Translations under genes and position numbers: made by a program
Part shown: positions 57,520 to 64,000 of the stretch, one piece after another
Layout: every line of letters starts with the position of its first letter
Numbering within the stretch: the first letter of the stretch is position 1
The notes under the pieces: model-generated
Seen by the model: the letters and a program-made list of their open reading frames with translations, nothing else
Told to the model about the DNA's origin: nothing
The model's database searches: none
Assembly: GCA_029227815.1 (NCBI GenBank)
Contig: CP118523.1
Span: 1,364,001-1,428,000, forward strand
DNA length: 64,000 bases
Source of the DNA: Clostridiaceae bacterium M8S5
GTDB taxonomy: Bacteria; Bacillota; Clostridia; Tissierellales; MCWD3
Direction: 5' to 3'

Positions 57520-58425
57520 CTAATTATAGTTTTCTAATATTTTTTTCAATTTTCCTTTAATGATATCATTAATATAGCTAGGCTTTAGTACCTTTATATT
57601 GTTACCGTAAGAGATAATATAGTTGTATAACCATTCATCTTCTGTTGCATGAAAAACAACTTCAAAATCACCATTATCTTTCTTACATATGTTATCAATA
57701 CTAAATTCTTCGAAAACTCGATATTTTGCATTGCTTGATATAATAGCATTGATAGTTACCTTATTATTTGTTTCTTGGAAGTTTGTATACTTATCAATAA
57801 AGCTAAAATCATCTCTATTAAAAGTATTTTGGGTTATTAGAATATTATGCATTCTATGTATTTTAAAAATGCGATAATCATTTCTTAACAAGCAAAAAGA
57901 AGCCAAATACCATGATTTCTCCTTAAATATTAGTTTTAAAGGATTTATTGTTCTCATGGTATGGTTGCCGTTAACATTGTAATAATCAAATTTGAGGCTT
58001 TTACACCTAGTCAAAGCACACTTAATATTATCAAATTTTATTTTTTCTGATTCGGAACTATCCCAATATGAGAAATCAACTTCAATCCAATTATCATTGT
58101 TTTTATTAAACAAAGTCCTTAATTTAAAGAGTTCATTATCGACATTTTCATAATTTGTTGCTTTGATTGTGTCTAATCCAATGAGAATTTTATTTTGTTC
58201 TTCTTCAGATAGAAGGGATTTATTTAATACAAAATTATCAAGTAAATTTATGCCCCCGCCTTTTCCTTTATTAGTGTATATAGGGATTCCAGCCATAGAT
58301 AACATTTCTATATCTCTATATATTGTCTTAGTGGAAACTTCAAATACTTCAGATAGTTCTTTTGCAGTTACTTTTTTTTTATCTAGCAGTATATATACTA
58401 TTTGAAACAATCTACTAATTTTCAT
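57520..58425 (-). CDS. HTH-WYL transcriptional regulator (YafY-like)
   Basis: 301 residues. N-terminal HTH_11 winged helix (MKISRLFQIVYILLDKKKVT, ELSEVFEVSTKTIYRDIEML) and a WYL domain from ~135 (LKLIFKEKSWYLASFCLLRN, W-Y-L visible), then a WCX-like C-terminus (~215-301). The frame begins with GTG 58434, but the ribosome site GGCGGTG is right there, so ATG 58425 is the likely start. Divergent from nadA; ligand unknown. Confidence 0.85.
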   Translation of the reverse strand: MKISRLFQIVYILLDKKKVTAKELSEVFEVSTKTIYRDIEMLSMAGIPIYTNKGKGGGINLLDNFVLNKSLLSEEEQNKILIGLDTIKATNYENVDNELFKLRTLFNKNNDNWIEVDFSYWDSSESEKIKFDNIKCALTRCKSLKFDYYNVNGNHTMRTINPLKLIFKEKSWYLASFCLLRNDYRIFKIHRMHNILITQNTFNRDDFSFIDKYTNFQETNNKVTINAIISSNAKYRVFEEFSIDNICKKDNGDFEVVFHATEDEWLYNYIISYGNNIKVLKPSYINDIIKGKLKKILENYN

Positions 58426-58444
58426 CATTATCACCGCCTAAGTT

Positions 58445-58474
58445 ATTATATCAAAAAAAACTGTTAGAGTACAA
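58445..58474 (-). promoter_or_regulatory. Candidate promoter of the WYL gene
   Basis: Minus strand TTGTAC (58474-58469), 18-base spacer, TATAAT (58450-58445), 20 bases before the start codon. Confidence 0.6.
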
Positions 58475-58508
58475 AAAGTGTAAATCCCGTGATACCTAAT
58501 GTTTTGTC

Positions 58509-58537
58509 TTGCTACTTCAATATTATAGTGGTAATAT
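58509..58537 (+). promoter_or_regulatory. Promoter of nadABC
   Basis: TTGCTA (58509-58514), 17-base spacer, TAATAT (58532-58537). The NiaR-like operator begins 5 bases after the -10 box. Confidence 0.65.
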
Positions 58538-58542
58538 ATATC

Positions 58543-58568
58543 TATACAAGTGTATATACACCTGTATA
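58543..58568 (+). promoter_or_regulatory. NiaR-like operator of nadABC
   Basis: 26-base near-perfect palindrome: left half TATACAAGTGTAT, right half ATACACCTGTATA, differing from exact symmetry at one pair. It contains the TACA-G-TGTATATACACCTGTA core reminiscent of NiaR (YrxA) sites, where the repressor shuts off NAD synthesis when nicotinic acid is present. It covers the expected start point. Confidence 0.78.
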
Positions 58569-58599
58569 AACATTTACAAATATGCCTAAGGAGGTTCGC

Positions 58600-59502
58600 A
58601 TGAATATAAAATATGAAATCAATAGATTAAAAAACGAAAAAGATGCGTGCATATTAGCGCATTATTACACATTACCAGAGATACAAGAAATAGCTGATTA
58701 CGTAGGGGATTCCTATTATTTAAGTAAAATAGCAAAGGACTTAGAACAAAGTACGATAGTTTTTTGTGGAGTCAAATTTATGGCAGAAAGTGCAAAATTA
58801 ATATCTCCACAAAAGAAAGTATTGTTTCCTAATCAAGAAGCAACTTGTGATATGGTAAACAGAGTTGATATGGATAAAGTAAAGGAATTAATGAATGAAC
58901 ATAAAAATGGAGTACTGATAAGTTATGTAAACTGCTCGACTGAGCTTAAAGCAATGTCATATACATGTGTAACTTCATCAAGTGCCCAGGAGGTTATAAG
59001 TAATGTAAAAAATAAAAAAATAATATTTGTGCCAGACAAAAATCTTGGTGGATACATTAGTAGTAAATTTCCTAGCAAAGAGTTTGTGCTATGGGATGGA
59101 TGTTGTTGTTATCACGATAATATAACATCAGAACAAGTAACTCAGAAAAAGTTACTTTATCCAAATGCAAAAGTATTAGTGCATCCAGAATGTAGAGAAG
59201 AAGTCAGGAATTTAGCTGATTACATTGGGAGTACAAGTGGTATTATAGATTACGCTACTAAAGATGCTAAGGATGAGTTTATTGTTGTAACAGATGTGGG
59301 AATACTTCATGAATTAGAAAAAACTAATCCAGATAAAAAGTTTTATGAGTTACCAATAAATTGCAGTAGTATGAAGCTTATCAATTTACAAGATGTATAT
59401 AAATGTTTACAAGATGAAGAATATGAGATTACAATTGAGGGCGAAATATCGTTAAAAGCTACCGAAGCATTAGAAAAAATGCACAAATTAGCAAGGAGGT
59501 AA
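58600..59502 (+). CDS. nadA: Quinolinate synthase
   Basis: 300 residues, the usual form. Condenses iminoaspartate with dihydroxyacetone phosphate to quinolinate using a [4Fe-4S] cluster. Visible: LAHYYTLPEIQEIADYVGDS, VFCGVKFMAESAKL, SYVNCSTELKAMS, LWDGCCCYHDN and VHPECREEV with the cluster cysteines. ATG 58600 is set by AAGGAGG (58587-58593); the upstream ATG 58582 precedes that site. First gene of nadA-nadB-nadC under the NiaR-like operator. Confidence 0.96.
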   Translation: MNIKYEINRLKNEKDACILAHYYTLPEIQEIADYVGDSYYLSKIAKDLEQSTIVFCGVKFMAESAKLISPQKKVLFPNQEATCDMVNRVDMDKVKELMNEHKNGVLISYVNCSTELKAMSYTCVTSSSAQEVISNVKNKKIIFVPDKNLGGYISSKFPSKEFVLWDGCCCYHDNITSEQVTQKKLLYPNAKVLVHPECREEVRNLADYIGSTSGIIDYATKDAKDEFIVVTDVGILHELEKTNPDKKFYELPINCSSMKLINLQDVYKCLQDEEYEITIEGEISLKATEALEKMHKLARR

Positions 59503-59504
59503 AT

Positions 59505-60791
59505 ATGATGCATACAGATGTAGTAATAGTTGGTGGTGGAATATCAGGCTTATACACTGCTCTGAATATACAAGATAATGTAAAAGTACTAGTTATAACA
59601 AAAGAAGAACTTAGTTGTTGCAATTCTTACCTTGCACAAGGGGGAATATCTGTAGCTAGAGATAGCAACGATATACAAAGATTTATAGAAGATACATGTA
59701 GAGCAGGAGGTTACAACAATTCATTAGAAGCAGTAAATATACTAGTAAAAGAATCGAGACAGAATATCAACAGACTTATACAATTAGGTGTTAAATTTGA
59801 CATGGATGGCAATGATTTTAATTACACAAAAGAAGGAGCTCATAGAATAAACCGGATTCTACACTGTAAGGATAGAACAGGAGAAATTATCCACGGAGTA
59901 CTAACAAGTCAATGCAAAAGTAAAAAAAACATAACATTATCAGAAAATGTGACTATGACTGATTTAATAGTTAAAAACAATCAATGTCTAGGCATACAAA
60001 TAAAGTCTGGTGATGTAGAAGATAGCGTTTCTGCTCATATTACAGTTCTTGCAACTGGAGGAGTTGGAGGTATTTTTAAGTCAACTACAAACAATACTGC
60101 AATCAAAGGAGAAGGAATGGCAATAGCTTTAAAGCATGGTATTGAGATGAAAGATTTAGATAAGATTCAGTTTCATCCAACGGCATTATATGAAAATAGT
60201 GAAAAGCAACGCTTTCTTATATCTGAATCAGTAAGAGGTGAAGGCGCAATTTTAATAAACAATAAAGGAGAAAGATTTATAGATGAGCTTAAGCCTAGAG
60301 ATGTAGTTACTAAAGCTATAGATAAAGAAATAAAAAACAACAATAGTAAATATGTGTACCTCGATGCTAGACATTTAGGAAAGACTTTTTTAATTAACAG
60401 ATTTCCTACAATATACAAAGAATGTTTAAATAGAGGAATAGATATTACCAAAGATTTGATACCTATTTTGCCAGCACAACACTATATTATGGGAGGAATA
60501 AAAGTTGATACAAAGGCTACGAGTTCAGCAAATAATTTATATGCAGTAGGTGAGGTTAGTTGTACTGGAGTCCATGGAAATAATAGATTAGCAAGTAATT
60601 CTTTGCTTGAATCTTTAGTTTTTTCTCATAGAGCTGCAATAGACATTGGTATTAAATTAAGAAAATTAAACTGTGATAAATATAAAATAAAAAAGCTGAG
60701 TTTTAATCAAAGTGATAATAAAGATATATTAATAAATAAAATACTTAGTTTGAGAGGGGATTTAAAAGATGAACTTTATACAAATAGATGA
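59505..60791 (+). CDS. nadB: L-aspartate oxidase, short form
   Basis: 428 residues. FAD-dependent oxidation of aspartate to iminoaspartate. FAD site VVIVGGGISGLYTALNI, YLAQGGISVA, GAHRINRILHCKDRTG, QFHPTALY, SESVRGEGAILIN, LPAQHYIMGGIKVDTK and GVHGNNRLASNSLLESLVF are all present. Many NadB proteins have 500-540 residues with a C-terminal helical bundle; here the protein ends ~30 residues after the catalytic domain, lacking that bundle. It is probably functional since the same short form is known in Clostridia. AAGGAGG precedes ATG; the end overlaps nadC by 23 bases. Confidence 0.93.
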   Translation: MMHTDVVIVGGGISGLYTALNIQDNVKVLVITKEELSCCNSYLAQGGISVARDSNDIQRFIEDTCRAGGYNNSLEAVNILVKESRQNINRLIQLGVKFDMDGNDFNYTKEGAHRINRILHCKDRTGEIIHGVLTSQCKSKKNITLSENVTMTDLIVKNNQCLGIQIKSGDVEDSVSAHITVLATGGVGGIFKSTTNNTAIKGEGMAIALKHGIEMKDLDKIQFHPTALYENSEKQRFLISESVRGEGAILINNKGERFIDELKPRDVVTKAIDKEIKNNNSKYVYLDARHLGKTFLINRFPTIYKECLNRGIDITKDLIPILPAQHYIMGGIKVDTKATSSANNLYAVGEVSCTGVHGNNRLASNSLLESLVFSHRAAIDIGIKLRKLNCDKYKIKKLSFNQSDNKDILINKILSLRGDLKDELYTNR

Positions 60792-61605
60792 GATAATAAA
60801 AAAAGCACTGACAGAAGATTCATTTTATGGAGATATAACAACAGAATCATTAATAGATGAAGATAGCAAATGTATTGTTGATCTAATAGCGAAAGAAGAT
60901 GGAATCTTGGCAGGGCAAGAAGTATTTAATAGAGTGTATAAACTTATAGGTAATATTACAATTCAATGGTTAAAAAAAGAGGGAGATTTATTAAGAAATA
61001 AAGATACATTAGCATATATAAAAGGTAATACAAGAAATGTCCTAACAGGAGAAAGAATAGCTTTAAATCTTTTACAGAAAATGAGTGGTATCGCTACGAA
61101 AACGAGAAGATTTGTAAGTCTTACAGAAGGAACAAAAACAAAAATAGTATGTACAAGAAAGACAACACCAACACTTAGAACACTTGAAAAATATGCAGTC
61201 AAAATTGGAGGAGGGAGTAACCATAGATTTTCACTCAGTGATTCATTTATGATTAAAGATAATCACATAAAAGCTTGTGGGTGTATAAAAGAAGCTGTTA
61301 AAAAAGCTAAAGAAAGTTATCCATATTTAAGATTCATAGAGGTTGAGGTTGAATCTTTAGAACAAGTACAAGAAGCATTGAACACACAAGCAGATGTGTT
61401 GATGTTGGATAATATGTGCATATCGGAGATTAAAGAAGCAGTTAAATTGATAAATGGCACTAAGATAGTAGAAGCATCAGGTAATATGACAATAGATAAA
61501 ATTAAAGAAGTAGCAAATATAGGCGTTGATTTTATTTCATGTGGAGAGTTGACTCATTCAGTAAAAGCTCTAGATATAAGTATGAAAAATTTAACGTTAT
61601 TATAA
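60769..61605 (+). CDS. nadC: Nicotinate-nucleotide pyrophosphorylase
   Basis: 278 residues, standard. Converts quinolinate and PRPP to nicotinate mononucleotide. EDSFYGDITTESLI, ERIALNLLQKMSGIATKT, CTRKTTPTLRTLEKYAVKIG, GGSNHRFSLSDSFMIKDNHI and EVEVESLEQVQEAL, ending with VGVDFISCGELTHS-like sequence. The start lies within the nadB end and the ribosome site is GAGGGG at 60755-60760. Completes the de novo NAD branch. Confidence 0.96.
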   Translation: MNFIQIDEIIKKALTEDSFYGDITTESLIDEDSKCIVDLIAKEDGILAGQEVFNRVYKLIGNITIQWLKKEGDLLRNKDTLAYIKGNTRNVLTGERIALNLLQKMSGIATKTRRFVSLTEGTKTKIVCTRKTTPTLRTLEKYAVKIGGGSNHRFSLSDSFMIKDNHIKACGCIKEAVKKAKESYPYLRFIEVEVESLEQVQEALNTQADVLMLDNMCISEIKEAVKLINGTKIVEASGNMTIDKIKEVANIGVDFISCGELTHSVKALDISMKNLTLL

Positions 61606-61735
61606 AGTTATTATAGTTAATATGAATAAAATATACGACTTATTATACAAATATTAACCTTGTACAATCATAAAACGGTATTAAAAACAATATTATAAAA
61701 TAATAGTGTAAAATAGAGTGTAAAGGGTGATGGAT

Positions 61736-62542
61736 TTGAAGAATATAATAAGCTGTGTATCGTTAGTATTATTATTCTTTTTAACTATAGGGGTCATATT
61801 ACACAATCAGTTTACAGTACAAACAATGACTACAATGTCTATGCAGAAAGCATATGTGGCAATAATCATAGATGATTTTGGTAATGATAGAAGAGGCGTT
61901 AGAGAGATGATGGAGCTGGATATACCAATAACAGTTGCAGTAATGCCCTTTTTGCCATATAGTGTAGAAGATGCTACAAATGCATATAAAAAAGGATTAG
62001 ATGTCATATTGCATATGCCTATGGAAGCCAATTACGGACGACCAGAATGGTTAGGAAAAAAAGCAATAACAACTAAATTAAATAGAGCTCAGATTACTAG
62101 TTTAATCAATGATGCATTAAAAGATATAAAATATGCAGTAGCTATTAACAATCATATGGGATCAAAGATAACTCAAAATAAAACAATTATGAATACTATT
62201 TTTAATTTATTAAAGAGAAAAAATTTATTTTTTATTGACAGCAAAACTTCACAAAAATCTGTAGGAAGTATGTTGTCAAAAGAAACAGGGGTTGTGTGTT
62301 TACAAAGAGATATATTTCTTGACGAGAAAAAAACATATACACATATACAAAGACAGATGAATAAATTGGCTAAAATAGCCCATGAAAAAGGGTATGCTAT
62401 AGCAATTGGACATGTAGGTCCAGAGGGTGGAAAAGTGACAGCAGACGTTATAAAAAAGATGGCGGGAGAGCTTCAAAAGCAAGGGATAGAGTTTGTAGGA
62501 ATAGTAAAAATGAAAAATATAATTTTAAATTTGACTAGATAA
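61736..62542 (+). CDS. Divergent polysaccharide deacetylase (YibQ-like)
   Basis: 268 residues. Signal/anchor helix (~3-22), then a domain with IIIDDFGNDRRGVREMMELD, ITVAVMPFLPYSVEDATNAY, HMPMEANYGRPEWLG, VAINNHMGSKITQNKTIMNT, FFIDSKTSQKSVGS and IAIGHVGPEGGKVTAD. This is the DUF610 / divergent polysaccharide deacetylase fold, NodB-like, with the conserved D-D, H and H motifs; extracytoplasmic. Real substrate is not known. TTG 61736 chosen: AAAGGGTGAT then lies ~6 bases away; ATG 61730 overlaps it. Confidence 0.85.
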   Translation: MKNIISCVSLVLLFFLTIGVILHNQFTVQTMTTMSMQKAYVAIIIDDFGNDRRGVREMMELDIPITVAVMPFLPYSVEDATNAYKKGLDVILHMPMEANYGRPEWLGKKAITTKLNRAQITSLINDALKDIKYAVAINNHMGSKITQNKTIMNTIFNLLKRKNLFFIDSKTSQKSVGSMLSKETGVVCLQRDIFLDEKKTYTHIQRQMNKLAKIAHEKGYAIAIGHVGPEGGKVTADVIKKMAGELQKQGIEFVGIVKMKNIILNLTR

Positions 62543-62554
62543 TAACTCATAAAT

Positions 62555-62588
62555 AAAGGAATTACTTAATAAAATAAGTAATTCCTTT
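62555..62588 (+). terminator. Bidirectional terminator
   Basis: AAAGGAATTACTTA-ATAAAA-TAAGTAATTCCTTT, between the deacetylase and the convergent GH65 gene. Confidence 0.85.
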
Positions 62589-62616
62589 AAGGGATATTTA
62601 ATGATTTAATTAATGT

Positions 62617-64000
62617 TTAATTAGCAATGATGATTGTTTTATTACCGTGTAGTGTATAATCTTTATTAAATACTGTTAGGTGAATATTAGTACCTGTTAA
62701 ATTTTCTATCCTAACACTATCACTAGCAATGCTAATGTTTAACAAAGTATTTCTGAATATTATTTTAAAAGAATACGAGTTCCAATTAGTTGGAATAAAA
62801 GGATTTAGTATTAATTTATCATTACTAACTCTTAAACCACCAAAGCCATGAACAATAGATAGCCAAGTACCTGCCATACTTGTTATATGACATCCATCGT
62901 CAGTATCGTTGTTATAATTATCAAGGTCAAGTCTTGATGTTCTCAAGTACATTTCATATGCTTTATCATGAGCACCTATTTTGCTTGCTAATATAGCATG
63001 AATACAAGGAGATAAAGAAGATTCGTGGATTGTTCTTGGCTCATAAAATTCAAAATTTCTTTTAATAGTAGCAACATCATAATCTTTTTCAAAGAAATAA
63101 AGCCCTTGTAAAACATCAGCTTGTTTAATAAAACATGAACGCAAAATTCTATCCCAAGACCAGTTTTGATTAAGAGGTATATTTGTACTATCCAAATCTT
63201 TAACAAGTACTTGTTCTTTATCCATATAGCCATCTTGTTGTAAAAATATATCTAAATCTTCATTATAAGGGTAGTACATATTATCAATGATATCATTCCA
63301 TTTCTCTATTTCAGAATCTTTAAAAGAAAGTTTTTCCTTTATATAATCAAATTTAGTAGGATCAGCTATATTAACAGATTCAATAACTTCAATAGCATAC
63401 TCTAAACACCAAGTAGCAATCCTGTTAGTGTACCAATTATTATTGACATTATTTTCGTACTCATTAGGTCCAGTAACACCAAGAATTACATATTTATTTT
63501 TAGCATTAGAGAAACTTACTCTTTGTGCCCAAAACCTAGCTATAGAAATAAGAACTTGTAAACCATACTCTTCTAAGTAAGATTTATCGCCAGTATAATT
63601 CACATAATTGTAAATTGCATAAGCTATAGCGCCATTTCTATGAATTTCTTCAAAAGTTATCTCCCATTCATTGTGACATTCTTCTCCATTCATTGTTACC
63701 ATAGGATATAGGGCTGCACCATTATTAAAACCAAGTTTTTTAGCGTTTTCAATAGCCTTATCTAATTGCTTATATCTGTATATTAATAAATTTTTAGCAA
63801 CATCTTGACTAGCAGTGCTTAAATAAAATGGGATGCAATATGCTTCAGTATCCCAGTAAGTACAACCACCGTACTTTTCACCAGTGAAACCTTTAGGTCC
63901 GATATTAAGAGTAGCATCTTCACCAGTGTATGTTTGGTTTAACTGGAATATATTAAACCTGATGCCTTGTTGCGCAGCTATGTCACCTTTAATAACTACA
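62617..64000 (-). CDS. GH65 phosphorylase, maltose phosphorylase-like (5' end outside window)
   Basis: Minus strand; the frame is open to base 64000, so the N-terminal part is missing and 460 C-terminal residues are seen (full family length ~750-780). Begins near the catalytic core: [20 protein letters not shown], then [20 protein letters not shown] with the general-acid Glu, [20 protein letters not shown], and the helical barrel through [20 protein letters not shown]. The C-terminus is a beta-sandwich ([20 protein letters not shown]). The [12 protein letters not shown] string matches maltose phosphorylases better than trehalose or kojibiose phosphorylases, as I recall. It would yield glucose and beta-glucose-1-phosphate from maltose. 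Confidence 0.85.
   Translation of the reverse strand, partial: VVIKGDIAAQQGIRFNIFQLNQTYTGEDATLNIGPKGFTGEKYGGCTYWDTEAYCIPFYLSTASQDVAKNLLIYRYKQLDKAIENAKKLGFNNGAALYPMVTMNGEECHNEWEITFEEIHRNGAIAYAIYNYVNYTGDKSYLEEYGLQVLISIARFWAQRVSFSNAKNKYVILGVTGPNEYENNVNNNWYTNRIATWCLEYAIEVIESVNIADPTKFDYIKEKLSFKDSEIEKWNDIIDNMYYPYNEDLDIFLQQDGYMDKEQVLVKDLDSTNIPLNQNWSWDRILRSCFIKQADVLQGLYFFEKDYDVATIKRNFEFYEPRTIHESSLSPCIHAILASKIGAHDKAYEMYLRTSRLDLDNYNNDTDDGCHITSMAGTWLSIVHGFGGLRVSNDKLILNPFIPTNWNSYSFKIIFRNTLLNISIASDSVRIENLTGTNIHLTVFNKDYTLHGNKTIIIAN

Overview
The window is AT-rich, low-GC DNA from a spore-forming member of the Clostridia (Firmicutes). Supporting signs are the YtxC, ZapA, MutS2 and YqzL-like genes, T-box leaders, an L20-type leader with an AUU-started infC, NADH-independent ferredoxin chemistry (IorAB), Shine-Dalgarno sites of the GGAGG type, and a 16S-23S-5S operon followed by a run of tRNAs. 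I cannot name the genus from sequence alone.

Layout. 1-12.1 kb: end of ytxC, a DUF445 protein, an RlmM/FtsJ-like RNA methyltransferase, a CstA carbon-starvation transporter, a GNAT gene, a short FtsH-like protease (minus strand), then a sugar block: LicT/GlcT antiterminator, its RNA target and terminator, ptsG (EIICBA) and pgi. 12.1-30.9 kb: a translation and housekeeping block: L20 leader, infC-rpmI-rplT, ktrBA, a SpoU rRNA methyltransferase, yqzL, T-box(Phe)-pheST, zapA, U32 peptidase, mutS2, DUF523, a GerMN lipoprotein and T-box(Arg)-argS. 31-38 kb: cell-envelope genes: a lytic transglycosylase, a four-gene cassette (beta-solenoid DUF4097 membrane protein, ECF sigma, anti-sigma, B-box membrane protein), two unrecognised genes, an amidase-domain protein and a decayed lipoprotein gene. 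38-46.4 kb: a B12-binding radical SAM enzyme with a TPR protein, a ptb-iorA-iorB operon for amino-acid fermentation, and a GH18/SH3 secreted protein.

46.4-53.4 kb: an rRNA operon with tandem promoters, 16S, spacer tRNA-Ala, 23S carrying a helix-45 intervening sequence bounded by an 18-bp perfect inverted repeat, a candidate internal promoter, 5S and 13 tRNAs. Both internal spacers carry copies of a ~110-bp palindromic element that has relatives elsewhere in the window. 53.4-64 kb: accessory and regulatory genes: tspO, two MerR regulators with classic 19-bp-spacer operators, an SDR, a YoaP-like acetyltransferase with a zinc-ribbon partner, a WYL regulator, nadA-nadB-nadC behind a NiaR-like operator, a divergent polysaccharide deacetylase, and the 3' part of a GH65 phosphorylase (maltose phosphorylase-like) running off the end.

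The items most worth a second look are the palindromic element family in intergenic and rRNA spacers, the 23S intervening sequence, the envelope-stress-like four-gene cassette with its 18-residue repeats, and the ptb-iorAB operon. I saw no CRISPR array, transposase gene, prophage or recognisable defence system.
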